Assembly (NCBI GenBank): GCA_902729315.2
Contig: LR746271.1
Span: 3,246,001-3,310,000, forward strand
Reading direction: 5' to 3'
Origin: Spirodela intermedia
Taxonomy: Eukaryota > Streptophyta > Magnoliopsida > Alismatales > Araceae
Length of the DNA: 64,000 nt
Of the stretch, positions 9,870-21,900 are shown piece after piece. A program made the translations under genes and the position numbers. Each line of letters opens with the position of its first letter. Positions within the stretch are counted from its first letter, which is position 1. The notes beneath the pieces are model-generated. The model was not told where the DNA came from, did no database searches, and saw only the letters and a program-made list of their open reading frames with translations.

Positions 9870-11680
9870 ATTAGATGTGAAATTGTAGAAAAATAGAGAT
9901 AGTATTTAGAAATGAAACTTTGCATAGAACTATAATATTGTATGTGCCGTCTTCCTTAAATAATTGATACAAAAGTTTTAAAATAAAATGGTAGTTTACT
10001 TAAATATTGTTTTACATAAAAGTCCCATGAATGATAGCACACTATCTATATCATCTTTATAAAGCATCTATTGATGTCGAAGTAGACGAAACAAAGAAGT
10101 GGTGTTTTCAAATATAACTTTGCATCAAGTCTCCATGAGTTGTAACATTGTCTATATTGTCCTTGTTAATTCTTCATGAATATGGAACTTTTAAAAATAG
10201 AAAGATGGTTAATAGGATAATTAAATGCTTACATAAGAATCATTAGGCAGAACTCTATTTCTGCCCGATTCACATTCTCGGGTTGCTGATGACATCATGA
10301 TGTTTGCACCTATATCTTTTTTTTCATGAATTTTAAATATATTTATCTTTATTATTTAGTCTAAAAATCATAACAAATCATATTCTTTGTGAAACAAATT
10401 AAAATATTATTCTACATTATATTATATTATTTTTAATAACCTGGAAAATATTCACTATTTTTCGATTTTTATTAAATTAAAATTGATATATTTGTTCCAA
10501 AATACTTTTAAATATCTGAAAAATAATATTTTTTAGTTTTATAAATATTTAATTTACATGATTTAATAAACAACGACTAAGTCACATCAATGATGTTTTG
10601 AAATATATTTTTGCATAACTATCCTCATAAATTATAATATTATTTATATTATCTCCATTATTTGTATATTGATGTGATAGTTGTAGAAATTGAGATATGA
10701 TGTTCTGAAATGTAATTTTATATAGAAGTCTTTATGATTTGGAACAATATCTTAACTATCTACATTATGGATATATATAAGTAGAGAATTAGTATTTTGA
10801 AATATAATTTTGCATGTCTCATGAACATAACACTGTCTATATTATGTTCATTAAGTATCTATTGATGTGAAAGTTTAGAAATAAAGAGGTAGTTTTTGTA
10901 AATTTAATTTTATACAGAAGTCTTCTTGAATGGTAACATTATATGTACCATCTTCATTATTCATTTATTGATGTGGAAGTTGTAAAAAGAGACAAGCACT
11001 AATTTGAAATATAGGTTGACATAAAAGCCCTCACTTATTGTAACATTGTCACTACCATCTTCATTATGTGAAAGTGTACTTTTACATAAAAGTCTCCATA
11101 ATTTTTAATATTTTTTATACCATTTTTGTTGTGTACATCAATGTCCAACTAATTTTAGAAATGTAATTTGACATAAAAGTAATGATGAATTGTACAATTA
11201 TTTGTACCATCTTCATTTAGCCTCCATTGATGTCCAAGTTATAGAAATAGAGGGTTGGTGTTTTAAAATATAATTTTGCATAAAAGTTCCCATGAATTTT
11301 AGCATTGTGTGCACCATCTTAAGTAAGTATTTATAGATGTGGAAGTCGTGGAAACAAACAGATGGGGTTTTAGAATGTTATTTTGCTTAAAAGCACTCAT
11401 AAATTGTAACATAATATGTATGGTCTTTATGAAGAATATATAACATAAGTTGTAAAAGTAGAGAGTGGTGTTTTGAAATATAATCCTGTATAAAAGTTCA
11501 CATAAATTGTAAGATTTTTGCCACAATCTTTGTTAAGCATCTATTAATGTAGAAGGTATACAAATATAGAAGTGGTGTTCTAAAATATAATTTTATATAA
11601 AAGTCTTCATAAATTATAACATTGTCTATACTATCTTTGTTGAGCATTCATCATGCATTAGACATTGTCTTAATGCATAC
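9870..11680 (+). repeat. Degenerate satellite-like array, left block (about 100-bp units)
   Basis: The consensus idea 'GATGTGGAAGTTGTAGAAA ... GGTGTTTTGAAATATAATTTT ... ATAAAAGTC ... ATGAATTGTAACATTGTCTAT ... CATCTT..TTAAGCATCTATT' recurs roughly every 95-115 bases, for example near 10590, 10702, 10793, 11150, 11250, 11370, 11467 and 11565. The units are strongly diverged. A stretch of about 370 bases (10220-10590) without the motif interrupts the block. The array continues in the same orientation at 17000. Confidence 0.8.
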
Positions 11681-11689
11681 ACATTTAAC

Positions 11690-14600
11690 AATATTTATAA
11701 CTAAACTATTTAAAAATTCTAGTATTACTGTAAGTTTAGGTCAATCCTCAAAAGAACTAATTTTAATGAATTTATAATTTTTATAATAAAAAGACTAATT
11801 CAAAAGAAAAAAATTAAATGAAATGAGATGAGATAAATGATGAAACATTTTCTTCATTACATATTAGCCTCCTACACCAATTAATTTCAAATATTTAATT
11901 CTCTTGTCTGCTCTAGATAATAAGAAAATAGTTTTGAAATGGACTGAAAAGATTAGAAGGACCATTATTAATAGGACTTCTATTGACGTTGAGAGTACTT
12001 TGACATATTTAAAGTAAAGATATAAAATAAAATTAAAATAAATGAAATATATAAATACATTGGTTGTCAATCATTAAATGTTTTAAATTCATTGGATTGC
12101 ATTTGTGATAATTTTCTACTGGTGATCATTATTTTCTCAAATATATTATAAAAAAATCACCCACTTCAAAGATACTTTTTCTTATTTTTTTATCAGCCTT
12201 CTCCTTATACTTTGAATAACTAGTTGTAACATGCTTATTCGCATTTTCATATATTATTTTCATGTATTGTTTTATGTTATTTGCAGTTGTCTTAGTACTC
12301 CAACCAAGTTTAGAGACACATTTGGCAGAAAATAATAGACAATAGAAAATTGAGAGTAATTTGTAGACCGATTTACCATAGAATTGTATATAAATTCTAC
12401 TTGAGTCAAAGCAAGATCCCACTATCTTAGTTTTTATCATGAAACTATTTGACCATCAAGTGTCATGTTAATCACTTATGTTTGACCATCACTTTTTAGG
12501 TAACTTGTAATACTAAACTTTAAGAATTAGTTAAATATGTTCCTAAGAATACGTAAAAAATGAGAAAAATTTTGAGCCTATGTTAGATGTCAGTCTCTAG
12601 CACTCTATACAAATGAACTATTTTCTTAAAAATAACTTAACTATTTGAACAACATTATTAATCTTATTACATGCAATAAAATATGTCATTTGAAAATCTA
12701 TCCATAACAAAGTCTGCTCCTATTTGAGTGTGTGGTAGTCTCAAAATAAAACTATTGAAATATTAATACATACTCTATCTAGAATGGTAATAGAATATAC
12801 ATACCTTTGTTCTCGCACTATTCGTTATTAGATTGACAAATTTGACATCTTCGCATAAAATTTTCAACCTTTTTCTTAAGTTGTGGCTAATAATAATTTT
12901 TTTCTATCATTTTTAAAGTTTTGTCATACCCTAAGTGTCATTCAATGCCTCCTACATGTAATTTTTGAATTAATTTCTCACATAAATAAGTTTGAGAGAT
13001 ACTTAATTGATTTTTTTGAAACAAGTAATCTTCATGAATGTAATTTTTTTTTTGATGATTTTTCTTATTTGTAAGTACTCAAGATATGGGCAAAGTATTC
13101 ATCTCTTGCATAAAGTTCTATCAAATATTGAAAACTAATAACTTCACCTCTCACTGTGGTCAAGAATTTTGATTTTTGACTTAGTGCATCACCCACTCTA
13201 TTTAACTTTGTTGATTTATGCTTTATCACAAAGGTGAATTTTGAATAAAGTAAACCCATCTAGCCTAAACTATGTTGATAGTGGTCTGATTGTTGATTGA
13301 TTTCAAAGCTTGATACTTACTAAATAAAATAAATTCTCATTGAATCATATAGTACTCCTAAGTATATAATACTTTACTTATAACATAGAATTCTAATTCA
13401 TATGTTGTTCATTTTCTTATAACTTCTATTAATTTTTCACTATAAAAAGTAACTAGACAAACTTCTTAGGATAATATAACTCTAATTTCAATAATTGAAG
13501 TATTACATTCAACTTCAAATAATTTATCAAAATTTAGTAGTGCTAGTATAGGGTGGAATATAACTTTTTTTTGATTAAAATGAAGTTGCTATCACTTGTT
13601 ACTTTTCACGCACTCAATGATGAGAGCCACAATTGAACTAAAATTTCTAATAAATCTTCTATAAAATGATGCTAGAATATGAAAACTACGAATATCATTT
13701 ATATTAATTGAAATTAGAATTATTTAATAAATTAAATCTTTTATTCATTCACTTTGATGCCTTCTACACATAATATATGTTAGAAAAATTAAACCTGAAG
13801 CAAAAAGTTTAAAATTTCTTTAAATTGATAAATAACTCATTATATTGTAAAACACTTAATATAAATCTCAATTGATGAAGATGTTATTCCTCTGTGATAT
13901 TATATATCAAAATATCATAAAAATAGATAATAATGATTTTTTTATAAAAGGCTTCAGACATGATTCATCATGCATATAAAAGTACTTGAAGTAGATAAGC
14001 CTAATGACATAACCAAACATTCATATAATCCTACCTTCACCTTGAAAGTAATTTTCCATTATCACTTAGACAAATTCTAATTTCGTGGTAACTACTTTTA
14101 AGGTCAATTTTAGAAAAAATTTTAAAACCCACATAACATATCAAACATATCATACAGTCTTGTTTCTAGAAAGTTATATTTCATTGTGATTATGGTAATT
14201 GCTCTATTATCAACACACATGTTAATAATTTTTACAACTAATAGTGCAGGTCCTAAACAAGGGATCATACTTTCACAAATCAATTATTTCTCCGTGAATT
14301 CTTATGGTTGATTCTGTAGTAAGGTGAATTAAGTAAACTAGCTCTAAGAATCAAGTCTATATGGTGTCTCTAGATAGAGGAAGATGTATAAGAAAAATTT
14401 GTCTGATAGAAAACTTATTTAACATATTCTGTGATGTCTCAAGTATAACATCTTAATAATTTAAAGAAATATTCTCTTTTTTAACAAGCATAAATATTTC
14501 AAAATTTTCTTTCGAAGTATTAAATAGTTTTTTTTTATCAATCATCATAACCTACTTCTTCTTATCTTTTATTGTGCACGAAAAATCATTTTTCTTTAAT

Positions 14601-15944
14601 GTATGTAAAACAAAATTGTTACCATTCTTATAAAAAACATAATATTTATCTTTGCCCAAGTGAGTTGCATCTAAATCATACTCTCATAGTCTACTCAAAA
14701 TTAAATGACATGCATCCATCTCAACAATATCCTAATAAATTTCATCAAAATATTTTTTTTTGTTGTTAATTTTACTAAACATATCTATGTAACTTTGGTT
14801 TCATAATTATTCTTTATTCACCTAATTTTATGTGAATGTGGATGTTTTTTAGTTTTCAATTTCAATTTGACTTTTGCAAAATTCACAGCACAACATTTCA
14901 AACAAGTATTTGATTTGTCACTTTCTTCATTACATCTATAACATTTAGGAATAGATTTATGAATATGTAGATTTCTTTGAAAATAATTTTGTCCACTAGG
15001 AATAGATCCATTTGATTTTCATGCAACTAAGGTTGTGGTTTTTCTATTGGCAAATAAAATGTGTTTGTCGACCTCTTTAACTAAAAATTTGACACAGTAT
15101 TAGAATTCCTTATTCTTGTTATACCTTTCTCCAATAAAGCCTTAGCATGTTCTAATGCCATAAAAACATCATTTAATTTGAAAAACAATTACAAGGTTAT
15201 TTTTCTTCAATATCTATCAATTTCCACTTTTCAATATAGATATCATATAAGATTCAAATTCAGCTAAATCAATTCTTGAAAAAACTTGTAGAATTTCTCA
15301 ACATACTATGTCATAGATCTATTTCTTTGTTTAAAATTTTAATATTTTTATATAAAATAGGTTCATAATTAGATGATAGAAATCTATATTTTAATAATTT
15401 ATTTATTTTATCTAAACTTCAAACTTAATAATTTTCTGATCTAAAAAGATGGCCCTGTACATGCCCCCCCCTTTGAGTTTATAGGCCACTAATTTCACTT
15501 ATTTTTCATTAGAAATCTTCATGTATTCAAAAAATCTCTCAACTTTTGAAATTCAACCTATAAATTTCTCATTTTTCAAATGTCAATTAAAATTAGGAAA
15601 ATTAATTTGTATTTGTAAATCTCTATAATTATCATACCTTGATCAATTTCTTGAGCTTTATATGTGATTTGAGAAAGTTTTTGGAAGGGACAACAAAAAT
15701 TATATTACTTTTGACCAATTGACCATGAGATTGAGATTCCTTTATTACATTCATTCAAGCTAAAAAAAAATTCAAAGTACAATTAAATCTTTAATTTTTT
15801 GTTTCATATGATTCTTGAAATCAACTCTGATTTTGAAATAAAAATATCTCAAAACTTTTATTGTCATCGATGTGGATCCCTTTACATTGTGTCATCTTCA
15901 AAATTCAAATCTTTAATCTTAGCCTAGGTCTGATACTACTTGAT
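11690..15944 (-). pseudogene. Decayed Ty3/gypsy gag-pol on the minus strand
   Basis: Reading from high to low coordinates the expected gypsy order is visible. A primer-binding-site-like sequence lies next to the LTR at about 15930-15944. A gag zinc-knuckle remnant (CYRCNEESDKSNTC, with the His replaced) is near 14905-14946. Reverse-transcriptase remnants lie in roughly 13500-14400. An RNase H segment at 13065-13259 contains FTFVIKHKSTKLNRVGDALS. An integrase C-terminal segment at about 12129-12290 contains 'KYKEKADKKIRKSIFEVGDF'. All frames are broken by stops and frameshifts. No 3' LTR could be found below 12100, so the far end is deleted or too diverged. Confidence 0.75.
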
Positions 15945-16998
15945 GTAGTGAATCTTCATAAAAGAATATCTTGGGCAAGTTGTGAACAACTTAAATGTTG
16001 TGGGGGTCAAAGTCACGTCTTCAGTCCTTCAAAATTGTCCTTTAGTGAGGAGGACAAATCTTATCAGCTTACAAGGGGGTGTTTATGTCTTAAACAAATC
16101 AAAAACTAAGTTCATTGAGTCTACAGGGTGCAGGAGTCCATCAATAGAAGACGAGAACTTCATGAAAAAAAACTCGTGAAATTTTATTGATAGAAAAGTG
16201 GAATGATTATTAGGGGTAGCTTGAAATAGGCTAAATAATCTAAATTTGGTGTTAACATTTGAATTTTTAAAGGAAATTGAATTTCAAAATAACATTTTAA
16301 AAGTAAAATAAAATTCGAATCTCTAATGAAATTTCAAAATAAAATTAGAATTTTGAATAAAACTTGAATTTCGAATGAAAATTTTATTTTTTAATTAAAT
16401 TTGAAAATAGAAATAGAAAGGTATAAAAAAGGTTGAAAACAAAAATATGGGCCCAATTTTTTAATTGGGCTAGATCCAATTTGAAGTGGGCTTCAAGTCA
16501 CACTAGGGACTTTATATATGTACATAATTTTGGGACACTTACACCCATGAGTTCTTGCCTCCGATAAACAAAATGCCTAGGACCATCTCAGGGGAGAGAT
16601 TAATGGTCCGACCCCATTCTTATCACATGTGATGAGATCATAACCAAGCGCACTTGTCCGCTCCCATTAATGATGTGGAAGGGGAGTGGTGCTCATATGC
16701 TTGTGGAGTGGATACCACTTGTTCTACCAGCTCATAATTACTCCCCACCTAAGTCCACCCACTTAGGAAATCCCAATCAGAGGGTCATCTCAAGCTGGCC
16801 AATAGTCCCCTCCTTCTCTTTTATTACTTCATTTTAACTTGAACATAAAAATCATATAAAATCACATAATTAATAAAAAATGATCATTAGCCATATAAAA
16901 ATTAGTTTTATTAATTGAAGACAAAGATAAAACTATTTATCATGAGTTAATACATAAAACATATCATTTAGTTAATAATTAACTCATAAAAATATAAA
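15945..16998 (-). repeat. 5' LTR of the minus-strand gypsy element
   Basis: The LTR sits directly upstream (minus strand) of the primer-binding-site-like sequence. Its outer 370 bases match the inverted fragment at 9460-9840. On the minus strand a TATATAAAG box is present near 16510-16520, as expected for an LTR promoter. A short palindrome (GCCCAATTTTTTAATTGGGC) lies at about 16451-16470. The outer edge is placed where the satellite array resumes. Confidence 0.65.
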
Positions 16999-16999
16999 T

Positions 17000-17935
17000 T
17001 TATTTAGCATCTATTAATAGGGAAGTTTTAGAAACAAAGAAATGATGCTTTCAAATATAATTTTATATAAAAAATTCCATGATTTATAGTATTATTCGTA
17101 CCATCATCAATATCCATCCATTGATGTGAAACTTGTGTAAACATAGAGGTGGTGTTTAGAAATATAATTTTACATAAAAGTCACAATAAATTGTAAGATT
17201 ATCCATATGGTCTTAATTGAGTATTTATCGATTTGGAAGTTGTAGAAACAAAGAGGTGGTGTTTTAAAATATAATTTTGTATCAAATTTCTCATAAAGAG
17301 TAACATTGTGTGTATTATCTTAATTAAATATTTTTTGATGCGAAAGTTTTGAAACTAGGAAGGTGGTGTTTGAAAATATAATTTTATTTAAAAGTCCTCA
17401 TGATTGGTAATATTGTCATTCCAATTTTTATAAGCATGTATTGATGTGGAAGTTGTGCAAATAAGATGTAGTATTTTGAAATATAATTATGTATAAAAAT
17501 TTGCATGAATTGTAACGTTGTCTATACTATCTATATTGTGCATCTATTAATGTGGAGGTTAGAGAAAAAGAAAGGTGTTATTTTTAAATGTAATTCTACA
17601 TTAAAGTTCAGATTATTTGTAACATTATATATATATTGTTTTACATTTAACATATATTGATGTGGAAGTTGTAAAAATAGAGATGTAGTGTTTTGAAATG
17701 TAATTTCATATAAAGTCTTCATGAATTGTAATATTATTTAAACATCTTTATTATGCATATACTGATTTGGAGGCTTTAGAAGTAGAGAGCTATCATTTTG
17801 AAATGTAATATGTATAAAGTTTCCATAAAATTTAATAGTCTCTATTGTCTTTATTATCTATTGGGCGCTTTGAAATTTAATTTTATATAAAAGTCTCGAT
17901 GAATTATAACATTATTTGTAGCATCTTTATTAAGC
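17000..17935 (+). repeat. Degenerate satellite-like array, right block
   Basis: The same roughly 100-base motif as in 9870-11680 continues here in the same orientation (for example near 17040, 17160, 17260, 17370, 17470, 17690 and 17880). The phrase AGCATCTATTAAT at 17006 picks up where the left block breaks off at AGCAT (11643-11647). The two blocks were therefore probably one array before the gypsy insertion. Confidence 0.75.
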
Positions 17936-18590
17936 AGCTATCATCCCTCTACCTTCGTGCCCTCCTAACTGAGCTCGCCATCCTGCCTCCATGGGCCCTA
18001 CCAGCTAGCCACCACCCACCCTCTCACACCGGCCGCCGGATCTCCTCCACTACCATTCCTTCTCGAAGCTTGCCCATATGCACATCCCAAAGCCCTCTGC
18101 AACGATCCTTGGGTTCATGCTGAATGCCAACATGCTGCTGCCCGAGCCCCTCTCGAGCACCACCTTTCCCACTTGGTGGGAAACTCCGACAGGCAACATG
18201 TCAATCGACCTCTGTGGTCACTTCCTCCGCCGCCTCAGCCCCCAAGAAGCCCGATCGGTGGAAGCTGGCTATGCCAAAGGTCTCCATCTTTGGCCTCGTC
18301 TTCTATTTCAGCGTCCGGCTAGGACAACTGTTGAACGCCCAGTAAGTAGGTTCTTGAGATAATGTCGAAAGGGATGGTGGTGCCAGAGGTTCGGCTGCAG
18401 TGTCCATTGCTCGGGTGTGTGGAAGATAAATGGGTTGTGATAAGACTGGAAAAAGGCGAGGCCTCATGTCAAATTCGCATCCTAGAGATGGTGGTGCCAG
18501 AGGTTCGGCTGCAGTTTGAATTCAATCACTCGAAGAGTGCTGCCGGGTCCATCCTAGGCCTCCAATCAATGCAGTAGCGAATAAAATAAA
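17936..18590. other. GC-rich island of unknown origin with a duplicated 29-bp sequence
   Basis: The composition changes abruptly from about 25% GC in the satellite to GC-rich, coding-like sequence. Several overlapping plus-strand frames are open for 60-95 codons (for example 18078-18362), but none shows a family I recognise. Two perfect copies of a 29-base sequence starting GATGGTGGTGCCAGAGG lie at 18373-18401 and 18487-18515. It could be a captured gene fragment carried by a transposon, or part of the region beyond the SEC1 3' UTR. I give no function. Confidence 0.4.
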
Positions 18591-18912
18591 AGTGTCTCAA
18601 CATCTCTAGGAGACTGTTATATACATATGTACCAGGTTACATCATCAATAAGCGGCAGGGAAGGCAGAGCGAACAGCAAATGTTGCTTTCTTTATCAAAC
18701 ATCACCTGCCTTCCACTGCTCTAGTCATAGACCAAACATCAGAGGAGTAAGCAGACACCTGGCGAGATTGATGTTCGAAAAAATGACAGAACGGGAAACG
18801 AAGATAAAAAGGCAAAAAAAAAAAAAAAAAACAGTAAGCTAGGGAAAAAAAAACTATGATTACAATGCCGAGGAACTTGATGGAGAATGGGATTAAATAT
18901 CACACTCCCCGG

Positions 18913-21900
18913 TTAAAGGTGGAGATCGTCCAACATAATGTCTTGAGACAGCAGCTTCAGTTTCTGCAGTGGCATTGACGGAAGAAGAGCATAAAACCAA
19001 TTAATATAACTATCTAGGTGATCGAAAGCAGAGTTAAGATCTAATGCGGCGGTTCTCAACCGTGTTGAAGTAACAGAAACATAATATTTATCCAGGCCAA
19101 TGTCATACTCTTAATTCCAATGTCCAAGACAACATTCTTGAATCACAATGATTTACAATCAAACAGGCTAAGGATAGGAATGGTATTGGGGGTCCAATAA
19201 AAAGACATTTCGAAGATAACAAGATGAATTATCTGTAATACACAATAAAATGATGCTCACGGAAATGGAAATTCATCATCGGATATATGGAACAAGGGTC
19301 AAACATTCTCACCGTCATGAACTGTGGGGGATCATCAAGACTGGATGACCCAAGGATAACTTCTCTCTTTAGCTTGGAAGTGAGCTTGTGAACAACACGC
19401 AGCTGTGAAAATGCAAGGTGAAGGTGAAACAGGGAAGATTACTATTACTTTTAAAAGGAAAAATTGTAACACGAAAGATAAAAGGGTGGGTCCTGAAAGG
19501 GAAGGAATCAAAAAGGAGTTGCTCCACCAATAATAAAATTGCACGAAAGATCAAATTGTACAAAATAAATACAATAATACAAAAATGCGCTGGCCCATCT
19601 TTCTCGTAACACGAAAGATAAAATGGTACCTCAGATCGAGTTGCTCCACCAATAATAAACACAAAAATGCGCTGGCCCATCTTTTTAAAGTCACTGGATG
19701 CATGCTTCAGTATAGAGTCACTGAAAAGTCATTTTCCAATTATCAATTAGTTATAAACAGGTAATATCTATTAAAATCAAATAAAAAATTAGGTTAAGGT
19801 ACAGTGTCCCCCAGCGTTGCAGCCTCAAATTCAACATACCAACCAGCACTAGTCCTATATTTTCTATTAATAATACCCACATGGAATTGAAAATAAGAGG
19901 GAAGGCCAGTTGACAGTATATCGGAATAAACAAGAAAGCTTCAAGCTAAACGAATCCTAACTTCAGTAACTTATGTGAAAAACTATCAGAAACCTTTTAT
20001 TACAAAAAAGAAAACATTGACAGTTGCAGTATTTTAGAATAATCACGAAAAAGATAGTTCGTACCAAAAAATTTGGCACTAAAGATATATTAATTTCATA
20101 TTACTATTTATCTTACGCCAATTCAATCAATTGACATCATGAAGAACTTACACACAAATAGAATATAAAAAAAAATCCTTATGTTTGAAATTTTATCAAT
20201 TACTTGAAGTGTCTCCATGACAAGATATATAATTACTAAGTAACAATATTACATCATCCTTTTACAGAGCTTTTTTTCTGCCAAAATAGATTCTCACCAA
20301 CCTATTCGGTGGTTCATAAAAGTCGATAAGGTTATTAGCTAATTGATGCAGTAATTGATGACAGTGGTTTGATAGCCCAGAGATGAGGTAAAGCACTTAC
20401 CATTCAACATCTGAGAGAATCCAATCGGTATGCCATTCACAGCCGTCCTAGAGGCTCATAACTACTTTTTATGACACGAATGTCTTCTACATATGAAGTA
20501 CAGAAATAAAACGAAGATTTTTTGTCCAATAGGGCTTTATACAAATAAATGCTCAAGAAAAACAACAGAAGACCACCAGTGCCCCAAGTGACCAAGATGA
20601 AAACCTTTTCGTCTTCCTTGATTATGTGCTGCAGTGACTAATAATGACTCACTTCCTAGGTGACAGCTAGGAAACTATATAATACATAATAAGGATGAAA
20701 GTCAATGGGGTAATTTCAATTTAAACCAATGATTAGAAGATCTATGCATCAACTTAAGATTTGAAGATTTCGAATGGATCTCAATTTTCTTTTAAGAGGA
20801 TAGTACAGATGGATCTCATAGTTAATCCTACTCCAAAAGATTAAGAACATTTTAGAAAATAATAAAGAACATGAACCGGTTCAAAATAGTTCATGCTTGA
20901 TGGCTTGTAAGCGAACAAGCCGAGTGATGTAAAGTATCAGCAGAGGTCACAACAGACAGAGGGTTTGATAAATCACCAAAAAAAAGTTTTAAAGCTCACA
21001 TCTAAGGTCTTTAACGAGTTAAGAGCAATAACAATGAATGTACCAATCAATTGTCACCAACTCAGACTCGGGCTCCAATTCAGACAGACAAATCTGAACA
21101 GATCAGATGGACTAGGTCTGACTCAGCCAACTCATATGAGCTATGTTACAAATCTTAACAGAAATTTATAAAGTAAAAAAATATATATTCAGAATTCCCT
21201 TTGTAGACAACGGCTAAGACAAAACTCCAACTATAAAAGAAACTATAATATAACAATTCGAAACTAGCCCATCCTATTCATCACATCTCATTTCCATTCA
21301 CTCAGATCCAAGTGTTGCATTGGAATGAGAAAATAGGAAGGATGACTCCTATGAGATTAATGGATTGGTGATGTGGATCATTGTCACTTCAGCTGCCTGT
21401 TCTTTCTCAGACAATAATAGCATAAAGTTTCTTTGACTCATCAACTGAAGTAACTTGCACCCAAGTGGAGCCAGTTTGAAACGGCCCAACCCTTCTTCAT
21501 ACAGTCAGAACCCTCCACGCATGCAATTATGGAGAGCCTGACACATTAGTCCTCATGAAGATCAGAAGTAAGGCGGTGAAAAGCTTTACCCAACTCCCAT
21601 AAATAAAACTACAAAATGTTTCATGAGAAATTTATTCCTGAACATCTATTAAGTTCCGGCACCAATGATAAAATAGGTGCAGATACTAAAACTTGATTCT
21701 AAGAATCATCAAAGTTCCAAGGATGCATTTTTCTTCTAAGAAAAAATACTAATCCAGCAAATGAAACTTCACTCTTGTAATCGATGACCAGAAATATCAT
21801 TATCATAGGGAGTGTTGAAAGTGCCCACTAAGCATAAGCTCCTAAAATATACCTTGAATACCCATCATCAGAATTGCGAGGTTTAGCCCAGGTTGCAGTT

